Positions 10,002-18,490 of a stretch of 64,000 bases of DNA are shown in pieces. This DNA comes from Asparagopsis taxiformis (lineage: Eukaryota > Rhodophyta > Florideophyceae > Bonnemaisoniales > Bonnemaisoniaceae): contig JALQPE010000723.1 in the NCBI GenBank assembly GCA_030407315.1, positions 1 through 64,000 on the forward strand. The letters are read 5' to 3'. The notes beneath the pieces were generated by a model, which made no database searches, was not told the DNA's origin, and saw nothing but the letters and a program-made list of their open reading frames with translations. The position numbers were made by a program, and so were the translations under genes. Positions within the stretch are counted from its first letter, which is position 1. Every line of letters starts with the position of its first letter.

Positions 10002-10899
10002 ATGACGCTTTCGCGCTCACTCGCCCCCGGCGCGCGCCCCACCCCCCCCCGCGCCCTCCGCATGGCCCGCACCGACACGGCATCGGAAGAGAGAGGTAGA
10101 CGACGACGAGCTATTCGGCGACGCTGAGCGCGCGTCCCTTCGCGCGCACAAGCGACCTCGTCGCCCGCAACCTTCCGCATCGTCTACGCAACCCAACCGC
10201 GCCACCGCCACCGCCACCGCCACTGCAGCTACTGTCGCCAAAGCCGACGCCGATGCTTGCAAACAGGTCGCGTCGCTCGAGCAGCTACGCGCCGCGTTTG
10301 CGCCGCCGCCGCGCTCGCATCGCGCCTGCGTGGCGCCCTTTATCTCGCCGCCGTGTCTCACCGAGGAGGAGCACGCCGACGAGGCCGCGCGCTTCCAACT
10401 CGCGCCGCGTCTCTCCAGTCTGGCGCTACGCGCCGCGCGTCGCGTCGCCTGTAGCGGCCAATTGCGCGACCTGTCCCGACTCGCCGACGAACATGTGTTT
10501 GCGATCTTCTCCGCCGCCTCCATGTCCGACGCCGTGCTCGTCGAGCTGGAGCGCTGCAATCCGTCGCGAGTGGATGTGCTCGAGGCGTTGTGGTCGCGTC
10601 TGGTGGTGCAAAAATATAATGTTACCAGCTTGCCGGACGGTATTACGTGGTGGCGTGCGTTCTATCAGGCGAAGAAGGATGAGGATGAAAGCTGTCTCCA
10701 ACGCGCTAGAGAGCGATTACGTAGTCGCTATATCGAGGGAGAGGCCGGACGACAGTCGACGAAATTGGCATCGGCGAGGACGGTGTCCAAGAATTTACCA
10801 GCGAGAAGAAGGCGTGGTGCTGCGTCTAGTTCGGGTGTGGCGCCTACGATTATTTCGCGTCTACGTAATGAACTGCGTAAAGGTCGACAGCGCAGATAG
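10002..10899 (+). CDS. Elongin-A-like protein
   Basis: The segment from about 10400 to 10735 matches the Elongin A domain: LSSLALRAARRVA, a short F-box/BC-box-like helical region, LVELERCNPSRVDVLEALW, then TWWRAFYQAKKDEDE. Elongin A binds Elongin C and acts in transcript elongation and in a cullin ubiquitin ligase. Before the domain is a linker with a Thr/Ala repeat (ACC GCC)n and an acidic DDDELFGD segment; the C terminus is very basic, suggesting a nuclear protein. The coding frame has no ATG before an upstream TGA. ATGs at 10002 and 10062 are in another frame and would connect through the nine-C run at 10042-10050 or the GA run near 10085, so the exact start is open. Confidence 0.65.
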
Positions 10900-10910
10900 A
10901 TGGCATGTGT

Positions 10911-11249
10911 TTATTCAATGCGTTGGATGATGTGTACGCCGCTGTCGGTATCGACAAAGCCACTGATCTCGCCTACGTTGAGCGAAAATGCTACATCTTC
11001 AAACGGTTTCTGCATCTGACCGTGTCCAAAGTGGCCGAGATCGCCGCCGTTTTTGGCGGAGGAACAATCGCTCTCCGTAGAAGCAAGCGCTTCAAACGAC
11101 GTCTGCCCTGACACAATGCTCTCTCGATGGCGCGCCAATATCTGCAACGCCTGCTCCTTGCTGCGCGTGATACGCTCCGATTTCCACGAGGCTGGACGGC
11201 GCGAACCGGCGTGCTTTACCAATAGATGACGACAACGAACTTGCGACAT
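10911..11249 (-). CDS. PIN1-type parvulin peptidyl-prolyl isomerase without WW domain
   Basis: A complete 112-residue phospho-specific prolyl isomerase of the plant PIN1 type. It begins [19 protein letters not shown], with the basic RR pair that binds the substrate phosphate. [19 protein letters not shown] and the SGVHIIQR ending form the catalytic fold. There is no WW domain, as in land plant PIN1. It catalyses cis-trans isomerisation after phospho-Ser/Thr in the nucleus or cytosol. The start is the ATG at 11249, which fits family length exactly; a longer non-ATG frame upstream was not used. It is convergent with the Elongin-A-like gene, 11 bp away. This is one of the few left-region genes with an intact frame. 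Confidence 0.92.
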   Translation of the reverse strand: MSQVRCRHLLVKHAGSRRPASWKSERITRSKEQALQILARHRESIVSGQTSFEALASTESDCSSAKNGGDLGHFGHGQMQKPFEDVAFSLNVGEISGFVDTDSGVHIIQRIE

Positions 11250-11417
11250 ACTGCTCTCTGTAAATAAAGCGTGTGCAATATTATTCGACCTCTCCGTTGC
11301 GTCGCCTCCGTCACCGACGAAATCAGCAAAAGCCCATTGCATGCATTTTACATATCTATACAAAAAAGCGCCACGTGTAAACAGCAGCCCATATACATAT
11401 CGCTACATCCAAAGTGT

Positions 11418-11996
11418 CTACACGTGCAACAAACCGCTCTGAATCTCCATCGACGCCGGACCCTCCATCGACGCGGCTCGATCGCCCTCCGAAACAGGCG
11501 GAAGCTGTTCGCTGACGTCGCGCAGACCGATCATAGCGCGACGGGTCTCGCAAGCGATACGCGCGACACAATGCGTGATCCACGCGAGTAGGAAGATGGA
11601 AATGGCGCCAAACACGAGCGAGGCCCAAACATTTTTCTGCCGACTCACCGCGACGATCCACACGGCCTGTCCGCCGATGAGCAACAAACAACCGATGGCG
11701 ATGCACACGGTGGCGGCGATGATGCGCGCCAATTGCGCGCTGCGCGCGCTCGAAAAGTACTTGCTGTCCAACGCGCGGTCCATGCGCCAATAGAAGGCGA
11801 GCGGCGCGGCGCCGATGAGCAGGAAGGGCCACGAAACGGCGATGCATATCACATAGGCGGTTTGCAGCGTGTCGTCTTCAAAGTGGCGGCTTTGGTCCGT
11901 GAAGAGCAGCACGAACGGGACCACGGTGAAGATGACGAGGAGAAGCGCCACTACGGCCGTGTCGCATAGCTTGGCTCTTCGAAGCGGGTCGCTCAT
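11418..11996 (-). CDS. Four-helix membrane protein, unrecognised
   Basis: A 192-residue protein from the ATG at 11996. It has four clear membrane segments: VVALLLVIFTVVPFVLLF, AYVICIAVSWPFLLIGA, IIAATVCIAIGCLLLIGG and a last one around LVFGAISIFLLAWI. Both ends appear cytosolic; the C-terminal tail is acidic and carries a repeated SMEGPASME-like segment. The four-helix layout recalls tetraspan proteins, but no Cys signature is seen. The function is unknown. It lies 168 bp upstream of PIN1 on the same strand. A longer frame upstream lacks an ATG start. Confidence 0.65.
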   Translation of the reverse strand: MSDPLRRAKLCDTAVVALLLVIFTVVPFVLLFTDQSRHFEDDTLQTAYVICIAVSWPFLLIGAAPLAFYWRMDRALDSKYFSSARSAQLARIIAATVCIAIGCLLLIGGQAVWIVAVSRQKNVWASLVFGAISIFLLAWITHCVARIACETRRAMIGLRDVSEQLPPVSEGDRAASMEGPASMEIQSGLLHV

Positions 11997-12185
11997 GGTG
12001 GGGGTGCGCGCTCGCGCTTGCATGGAGCGGGCGCATTGCGATGCATTTGGGTTTATGCAGACGTTTGCTCTGCTCGCTGGCGGACGGGCGTGTTTCAATG
12101 AAATTTGTAATTTTTTGGGCCGCACACTTGCGTACGTGTCGTTCGCTGCTGCTTCAATTTCATTCATGTGCTATGTCTATCAACG

Positions 12186-13958
12186 TTACAGAAAGCTTTG
12201 CAGATCAATCTCCAATGCCGAGCACGGATAATTGAGCGAAAAGTTTGCGATCACTTGCGGATGGATCCACCCACACATCCAATCACCTCGCCATTATACA
12301 CCACGTCTGCTCGTCGGCCCTCGAAAAATGCGTCATCCGAGCAGGACGTCGCATCGATACCCCACTCGCCTGCGCGGCGACCATCTCCTCGTTTCACCCC
12401 GAGCGTGCTCATTACATGCTCCAACAGTCCCTGGATAACCTCAAATCCAGCACTTGTCGCGCAATAAATTGCCCCAACCTTTCGTCGATTTACCGCCAAC
12501 ACCTCTGCATTGTCGTCTTTCAACACGACGTCGCCCACCTCGAACAGCTTGATCGGCACCTTTGACTTGCGGTTCTCTCGTAGAGTCTTCAACAACCCAG
12601 GTAGTAATGATGTTCGACACTCTTCAAATTCAAGTGTCTTCGGATTCCCAATCTTCACCGCCTTTGTTCCATCGTCCACCCGACGCAACAGCCCGAAATT
12701 CTCCCCATTCGATACCGTCACCCACGTCAGCACTTCCGTGTATCCCTGCTGCGCCAGTCCCTCTCTGCGCACCAGATCCGATAGATGATTCAACGGCTGT
12801 TGTTTCCCAACAGTAGACGTTTCCGGTACTCGTTCCGCCACATTGTTAAACCCGTAGCCCACCGCGACGTCGCACATTATGTCACACGCGTGCAATACAT
12901 CCGACCGAATGATCGGTACTTGCACTGTAATCGTCTTCTCGTCCGTCACACGCGCTGGCAATTGCATACGACGCAGCATGCCCACCATGTCCTGTGCCCC
13001 CATATTCACCCCGATACTCTTGTTAATATAGTCGACATTTGCACAAACCTCCGGCGCGTGAAAATCCGGAGTTATCATGCTCGTTCCGTCTGCATAGTCG
13101 ACTTGCACACTCTCCACCGTGTACGGATCGGCGCAATACTTTGAGTACATTGCAACAATAGTGTTGAGCACAATCATTGCTTTCGTCTTATCCGTTGCCG
13201 TGCATTCAATGAACATGTTCTTCGTGTTGAGTGTGATTTTCGAGTGATCACCATTGATAATAGGCGGCATGGAAAGCACCGTTCGTTTCGAATCGTAGAT
13301 GACCGGATATCGCGGACAATCACGTATAATATGAAGGTACTTTTTCAATTGCGCATCTTGATCGTACAACTCCATCAAGCCGCCGCGTCATACTCCTGTT
13401 CCTTTGCCAGGGGCACAAATTTAATCTCCGACGGTGGCAAAGCCTCATACGAAAACGGCGACGAAATCGTGTCCAAATCATGCGTCCCGATAGCAACCAA
13501 TGTGCGTCGACGACAGATGTTCTGATGCAGCTTTTCCTGCAGATCGATAAGGCTCTGATAAACCGCTTCTGTCATGTTGATATCGCGCAGCACGGCGCAA
13601 ACCACGTAGGGACGAACCTGCGAAACTTCCGCAGCCACCGTCATTTTCAGCGATGGATCGCCGTTGATCTTGTATGTCGGCGCGCTGGCATCAGTGCCCA
13701 TGAACACTCGTAGCGCTTGTGCAAGCCCTCTAGACAGAGAAGGTCGTAGCGATTGGCGGGTACTTCGATCTTGTACATAATTTCTTCTGCTATCTCCACG
13801 CCGGCCGATAGCGCACGCGAGCCAATGTTGGGCTTTTCGCTGACCACGCCATCGAGTTCCAAGCCGAATTCAAAGCATAGGTCGTCGAATTCTTCCTCGG
13901 TGAACTGCTTTTCTAGCAGTTCGAAGAGACGGTCGCGGGGGACGGAGACGGTGGGCAT
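12186..13958 (-). CDS. FARSB: Phenylalanyl-tRNA synthetase beta subunit (cytosolic type), three frame breaks
   Basis: Beta chain of the eukaryotic cytosolic alpha2-beta2 enzyme that charges tRNA-Phe. Signatures in order are [102 protein letters not shown] and, at the end, [11 protein letters not shown]. The order and content are complete, but the frame breaks three times. One base is missing at about 13726-13728 (plus-strand CCC), near 13376-13382, and at 12270-12272 (CCC). The third break hides the C terminus, which in the right frame ends at 12186-12188. The start ATG at 13958 fits the family. As an essential gene it is unlikely to be truly broken unless another copy exists. Confidence 0.88.
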
Positions 13959-14327
13959 GACGCAATTGGACTAGGTGATTATTGTAATCAACAAGTTGAC
14001 AGGAAAAATTGTTCGGTGAGTTGCTGCGATGGCGCGGCGGCACGGCACGGTGCTCATATTTGCAATGGATTGAACGTGCACAAAATTGTTGGAATAATTC
14101 GATGATAAATTGCTGGATGAAGATGCCGAGCTGGACCACTCTTACGTGTATTGAGCGCTTCTCCAACTACTTTTTACTTGTAACGATTGCTATATGAACA
14201 ACACCAACTTGGCAAAAGCTGATGGCCGTGCCATATCCTGGAAACATGACTGCGTTGAATGGGAGAGTCATAAACGAAGCGTCACAAGATGAGCTGACAG
14301 CTATGGATGGAAAGCCAGCTTACGTCG
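13959..14327. other. Intergenic, no gene seen
   Basis: Holds the promoter side of FARSB and the 3' side of the next minus-strand gene. No ORF with protein-like composition, TATA motif or repeat was noticed. Confidence 0.4.
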
Positions 14328-15928
14328 CTACATGATTTCATGCGCAAGCAAAGCACGCCACAGCGTTGAACCATGCAACTTTCTCATCAGCTGAATATGA
14401 ATAGCGGCAGTTTCCCACTGACCCATTCTCAGAAACCAATCGCTCGACTCGGCAGACCCCATTTGTGCGCCCAACTGACTTCTCTCGATTCTGTGCTTCA
14501 AGAAACTAGTGAGTGCAATTTCGCGGTTTCCAGATTGCAAAAAGTCTCTCTCCACTGGCGTACGAAACGTGAGTCTCTCGGGTACGTGAGAGGCAAAAAA
14601 AACGATATTGTGCAAGCGTGACGAGTCACCATCGCCAAATGCAGCAACATGGCCGAACACAGACGCGAGTCGATCGTACACGACTGCCACAGAGCGCGTA
14701 CCAAGCGCGGTCGGGTCATCCAGCATGCCGACAAAGTTGACGGCGAGCACACCGTCCTCCTTCATGACGGCCTCCATGGCGTCAAAGGTGTGCTGTGCAA
14801 AGAGGTCGAGCGGAACTGAGCCGCCTGTGAAGACGTCATGAACGACGTAATCATAGATGCGCACGTTATTGTTTTGCACGGCTTGATTGAGAAAGACGAG
14901 GGCGTCCTGGGTGTACACATTGGGAACGTTGAAACCAAAGTATCTCTGTGCATATCTGACGACGACGGGGTCGATTTCCACAACGTCTACTTGCGAACCA
15001 AGAGTGTGCAGACCCTGTGCTACGACGCCGATTCCGAGCCGATGCAGAGGGTGCGCCCTTCACGTCCGCCGGTTTCATGGGCGGATTGGTGCGGGAGGCG
15101 CGTGAGACGGACGGCTTCGTGGACATAGAACTGGGAGAAGATGGAGTCGTGATCGTAACCAGGCTTGATGTGCAGACCACCTAATACAGAGAGGTCGGCT
15201 GTGAGCATGCGATAACGGCCAGTGAGTTCTAGAACGGTTATGAGACCGGTCGTGCTACGGGTCTGAGCGAGAATTGCATAGCCAGGGGGGAGGAGGCGCG
15301 GATGGAGGCGATGGATGAGTCGTTTGCCGATTGGGGCTATTACATTGCGGGTTAGAAGGAAGGATGTTACGAAGAGGGAGAGGGCGTAAAGCGGGACGGG
15401 GATGCGGCGGAGGGTGGACACAATTCGGGCAGATCTAGAGAGGCGTCGTCGTTTGGTGGCCTTGGTGCGAGCGGGTGTCAAGTAGAGATGGCGTAGATAG
15501 AGGAATTGGATGCGAGGAGCACGGTGGAGGCGGCGACAAGGGTGGTCGGACAGAGAGCGGGGAGGAATTGTAGATGGGATATATATTGTGCAGCGTGAAG
15601 AGCGGCGAGAAAAGCGGGTATGGCGGTGAGGAATGAGGCGCGATGAGATATTACAGCCACGGATGGCAGGAGACAGGTGAGGATGAGATCAATGCGGGGC
15701 AGATGGGCGGTGTGAGTGAGGAGAAGAAGTGAGGAGTGGGAGGAGGGAAAGGAATGGTGGGAGAAGAATGGATAGGACTGCGACGAGGACTAGGGTGATG
15801 GGAGGCACGATATAGGATATGAGCTGAGCTTGAAGGGCGCCTTGGATAGCTGGAAGAATGTGTTGAAGACGGGCGTAATGGAAACCGGCTGCGAGTCCGA
15901 GAGTTAGGCCGAGCGCTGGGCGCTGCAT
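14328..15928 (-). CDS. Membrane-bound spermidine synthase-like methyltransferase-fold protein, several frame breaks
   Basis: The N-terminal half holds about six hydrophobic helices (for example ISYIVPPITLVLVAVLSILL and ALSLFVTSFLL). The C-terminal half is a spermidine-synthase/methyltransferase fold: TLCIG, then in the next frame LGIGVVAQGLHTLGSQVDVV and EIDPVVVRYAQRYFGF, followed by DYVVHDVFTGGSVP. This layout resembles the multi-pass spermine/spermidine synthase-like proteins of fungi and bacteria. Whether it transfers aminopropyl groups is not known. The frame breaks at about 15036-15042 (one base missing), near 15483 (one missing) and near 15705 (one extra or two missing). The start is the ATG at 15928 and the end is a TAG at 14328-14330. 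Confidence 0.7.
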
Positions 15929-16111
15929 TGTGAAAGTGCATCGGTTGGGAGGGAGTGTGCTGGAGGATTGGGATTAAATCGGGTCGGCGAGGGCAACGCA
16001 ACGGACGGCATGTGTGTCAAGGATGGCGCGTGTGCGATGTTATGTGACATGTACAAGTGCGAGTTTTTCGGGACAAATTTCGGTGATTTTAAATCGCTCA
16101 TTTACGCCACT

Positions 16112-16140
16112 CTGCAGCAGCACAGCGCAGCGCAGCGCAG
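16112..16140 (+). repeat. Short CAGCG microsatellite
   Basis: Tandem CAGCG/GCAGC units just upstream of the RING gene start. A similar tract occurs at 61841-61935. Confidence 0.6.
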
Positions 16141-16164
16141 TTCACATCGAACCCACACACACCC

Positions 16165-16835
16165 ATGGGCAAACGCGGCACCGCACTTTCCTGCGCCGCC
16201 TCACTCGGTCTCTTTGCGCTCGGCGCGGCCGTCGGAGCGCACCGAACGCGTCGTCGTCTCCGCCAGTCACTACGCCCCGTATCTCCGCTCCGCGCGCTGC
16301 CGTCCAGCGACAGTCTCACGGACGCTGAAACGCGCGTCGATGCCAACTGCGCCACCGATTGCGCGCCGTCCACCGAGCTGCAACTGGACTGTCCAGTCTG
16401 TCTGCACGAACTCGTGCTGCCGCGCGTCACGCCCTGCGGTCACACGCTATGCAGTCCCTGTCTAGCGTCGCTCTTCGAGCACGAGCGTCGCCCCGCATGC
16501 CCCGTTTGTCGGCGCAGAATTCGTGTCGCCGCCGATAAGATCCCCGTCAATTACATGATTAAGGCCTGCGTGGACGCACATGTCGCCGCGAGGGGTGACC
16601 AAGCTTGGCTCGCTTATCGTCGCCTCGAGGAAGAGGCTCGCGCTTTTCTGGTCCCGTTTGCACCGCAGGATGAAACCGTGCAAAGACAGAGCGTTGTTAC
16701 TCAGCTGCGACCAGCGTGGAATTGGTTCAAGTGGACCGTTATTATTGTTACAGAGTTTGGAGCGTTTTGGTCAGTCTCAAGGAAGTGCTTGAGTCGGCAC
16801 CGAGTCGGTCGAGGCTCTATCAACGTATTGTATAA
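16165..16835 (+). CDS. RING-type E3 ubiquitin ligase with membrane segments
   Basis: A C3HC4 RING domain lies at residues 76-115, with ligands C76, C79, C91, H93, C96, C99, C112 and C115 (CPVC, CGHTLCSPC, CPVC). Residues 10-25 are hydrophobic and Ala/Leu-rich, a likely signal anchor. A second hydrophobic segment near the C terminus (WFKWTVIIVTEFG) suggests membrane attachment. The layout resembles LON/RNF-type or small membrane RING ligases; substrates are unknown. The uninterrupted frame would continue to 16860, but its last residues look random. One missing base near 16763 gives a natural ending (VSLKEVLESAPSRSRLYQRI) that stops at 16833-16835. Confidence 0.75.
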
Positions 16836-17417
16836 AGTTCGTATATATGTCTTGTATTAACTAAACTTGTGCTTGCGACTCTTCTCCATGTTGCAATGAC
16901 CATAAATACTGTCGACCTGCGCTACATTGCTGTGGATATTCCAAAACTTTTCCCTCAATTTCAATTTTTCAATCGCCGCAAACTCTTTATAAGCCGTCTG
17001 CCAAACCGGCCGCACATCTGTCAGGCACAACGCGTTCAACGTCAGTTAGAGTGTCAACGGCACAATCGTAGCTAGGTAGACATCGTCGACGTCGTCGCGA
17101 AGAATGGTGACACGGTTTAATTTCCCATTATGCCCTGTGCGATTCTTCACGACCGGCATGATCGAGCACAAGCGTCGAAACTTTCCACAATCGTTACCAA
17201 GTTCCTGCGATGCGATTTGTATCGCAGGGTGCAGGGCTCTGTCCTATGACATCTTGGTATTGAAAAGGTGACGCAATAGTAATCCGAAAGGAAGTAGCGC
17301 GAGTCAGCTCACCACGTGGCCTCCTTGATCCCACACAGGGCAATGGAAATACACCATTGGTGTGGCGTTACGCGAGCGACGACAATACTCTAGAAACTTG
17401 GATGCCGAAAATAGAGG
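16836..17417. other. Intergenic with a possible small minus-strand gene
   Basis: On the minus strand an ATG at 17159 opens a frame of protein-like sequence that meets one TAA at 17046-17048 and then stays open to 16857. That is 101 codons in a single phase with one internal stop. The second half (AYKEFAAIEKLKLREKFW) looks like a helix. It could be a small gene with a sequence error, a readthrough product or chance. Nothing else was seen. Confidence 0.25.
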
Positions 17418-17424
17418 TATAAAT
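17418..17424 (+). promoter_or_regulatory. TATA box of the PpiC-rhodanese gene
   Basis: TATAAAT, 118 bp before the start codon at 17542. Confidence 0.45.
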
Positions 17425-17541
17425 TTTGAAAGCACCATCTCGCAACTCAATTGAGCCAGATCCAGTTTAATCTCTCATCCACACATCCATCTGCCGCTCG
17501 CATCCCAAATCCACTCCCCAATATACTGCACCACCCATTCC

Positions 17542-18333
17542 ATGACCTTCGCTTTCGTATCATCCTTCTTCGCCCGCACCCAACAGGGCGCCGCCGCAGC
17601 AACAGCTCTAACCTCCAGAATTGGCCGCCACCATGCGCGCCATCACCCCATGCGAATGACCTCCAGCGCGCCGCAGCCGCCCACCCGCAGCAAGCAGCCC
17701 ACCATGGTTCGCGTGCGCCACATCCTTGTCGACAGCGAGGAAATGCTCGACGCCGTCAAGGACCAAATCGACACCGGAAAGGGCACCTTTGAAGACCTGG
17801 CCAAGCTCGTCAGCACCTGTCCGTCCAAAGCAAAGGGCGGCGATCTCGGCTGGTTTAGAAGAAATACAATGGTGAAGCAATTTGAAAATGCCGCCTTCTC
17901 CAACCCCCCAGGCTCCGTTGTGAAGACGCACACCGAATTCGGATGGCATCTTATCAAAGTCGAGGGCCATGGCGAGGCCGCCCTCCCGCTCACAGTGCAC
18001 CAGTTCGATCAGCGCTTCGGAAAAAATGGAACCGATGATACATCTAATGTACAGCTCATCGATTGTCGAGAGACCTCCGAATTGCAGATTGCCAGTCTTC
18101 CAGGCTTTCTTCATTTGCCCATGAGCGAGTATGGCCTCTGGGCAGAGAAATTTGAAAGGGGCGACCTTTCATTGCAGAAAGACAAGGAGACTATTGTTAT
18201 GTGTCATCATGGTCTTCGCTCGGCAAATTTCTGCTCCTTTCTGTCTCAACAGGGTTTCACACAGGTGAGGAACCTGGTGGGCGGCATTGATGCCTATGCC
18301 AAAGAGGTCGATCCATCCGTACCGACCTATTAG
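17542..18333 (+). CDS. Plastid PpiC-type prolyl isomerase fused to a rhodanese domain
   Basis: The order of parts is an N-terminal region of about 54 residues rich in Ala, Arg and Ser (likely transit peptide), a parvulin/PpiC domain (VRVRHILVDSEEML, AKGGDLGWFRR, FGWHLIKVEGHG) and a rhodanese domain (VQLIDCRETSE, then VMCHHGLRSANFC with the active-site Cys). The same architecture occurs in the chloroplast protein At5g19370 of Arabidopsis, a rhodanese/PpiC protein. The rhodanese loop CHHGLRS keeps the catalytic Cys, so sulfur transfer is possible. The start ATG at 17542 is favoured because it gives a transit peptide; ATGs at residues 37, 39 and 55 would give shorter forms. Confidence 0.88.
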   Translation: MTFAFVSSFFARTQQGAAAATALTSRIGRHHARHHPMRMTSSAPQPPTRSKQPTMVRVRHILVDSEEMLDAVKDQIDTGKGTFEDLAKLVSTCPSKAKGGDLGWFRRNTMVKQFENAAFSNPPGSVVKTHTEFGWHLIKVEGHGEAALPLTVHQFDQRFGKNGTDDTSNVQLIDCRETSELQIASLPGFLHLPMSEYGLWAEKFERGDLSLQKDKETIVMCHHGLRSANFCSFLSQQGFTQVRNLVGGIDAYAKEVDPSVPTY

Positions 18334-18490
18334 GTAAAACTTGTTTGTTAAATATGCTCCCAAGCTATTGTAACTCGTGTACATCAAACCTTTCCTACAT
18401 ATTGTTCCCTTTTGCGACCTAACCAACAATATCCTAGTTCGACGCTCACAAAATTTGTGTCCAGCTCATCGCGGTACTGCAAATTCATAA

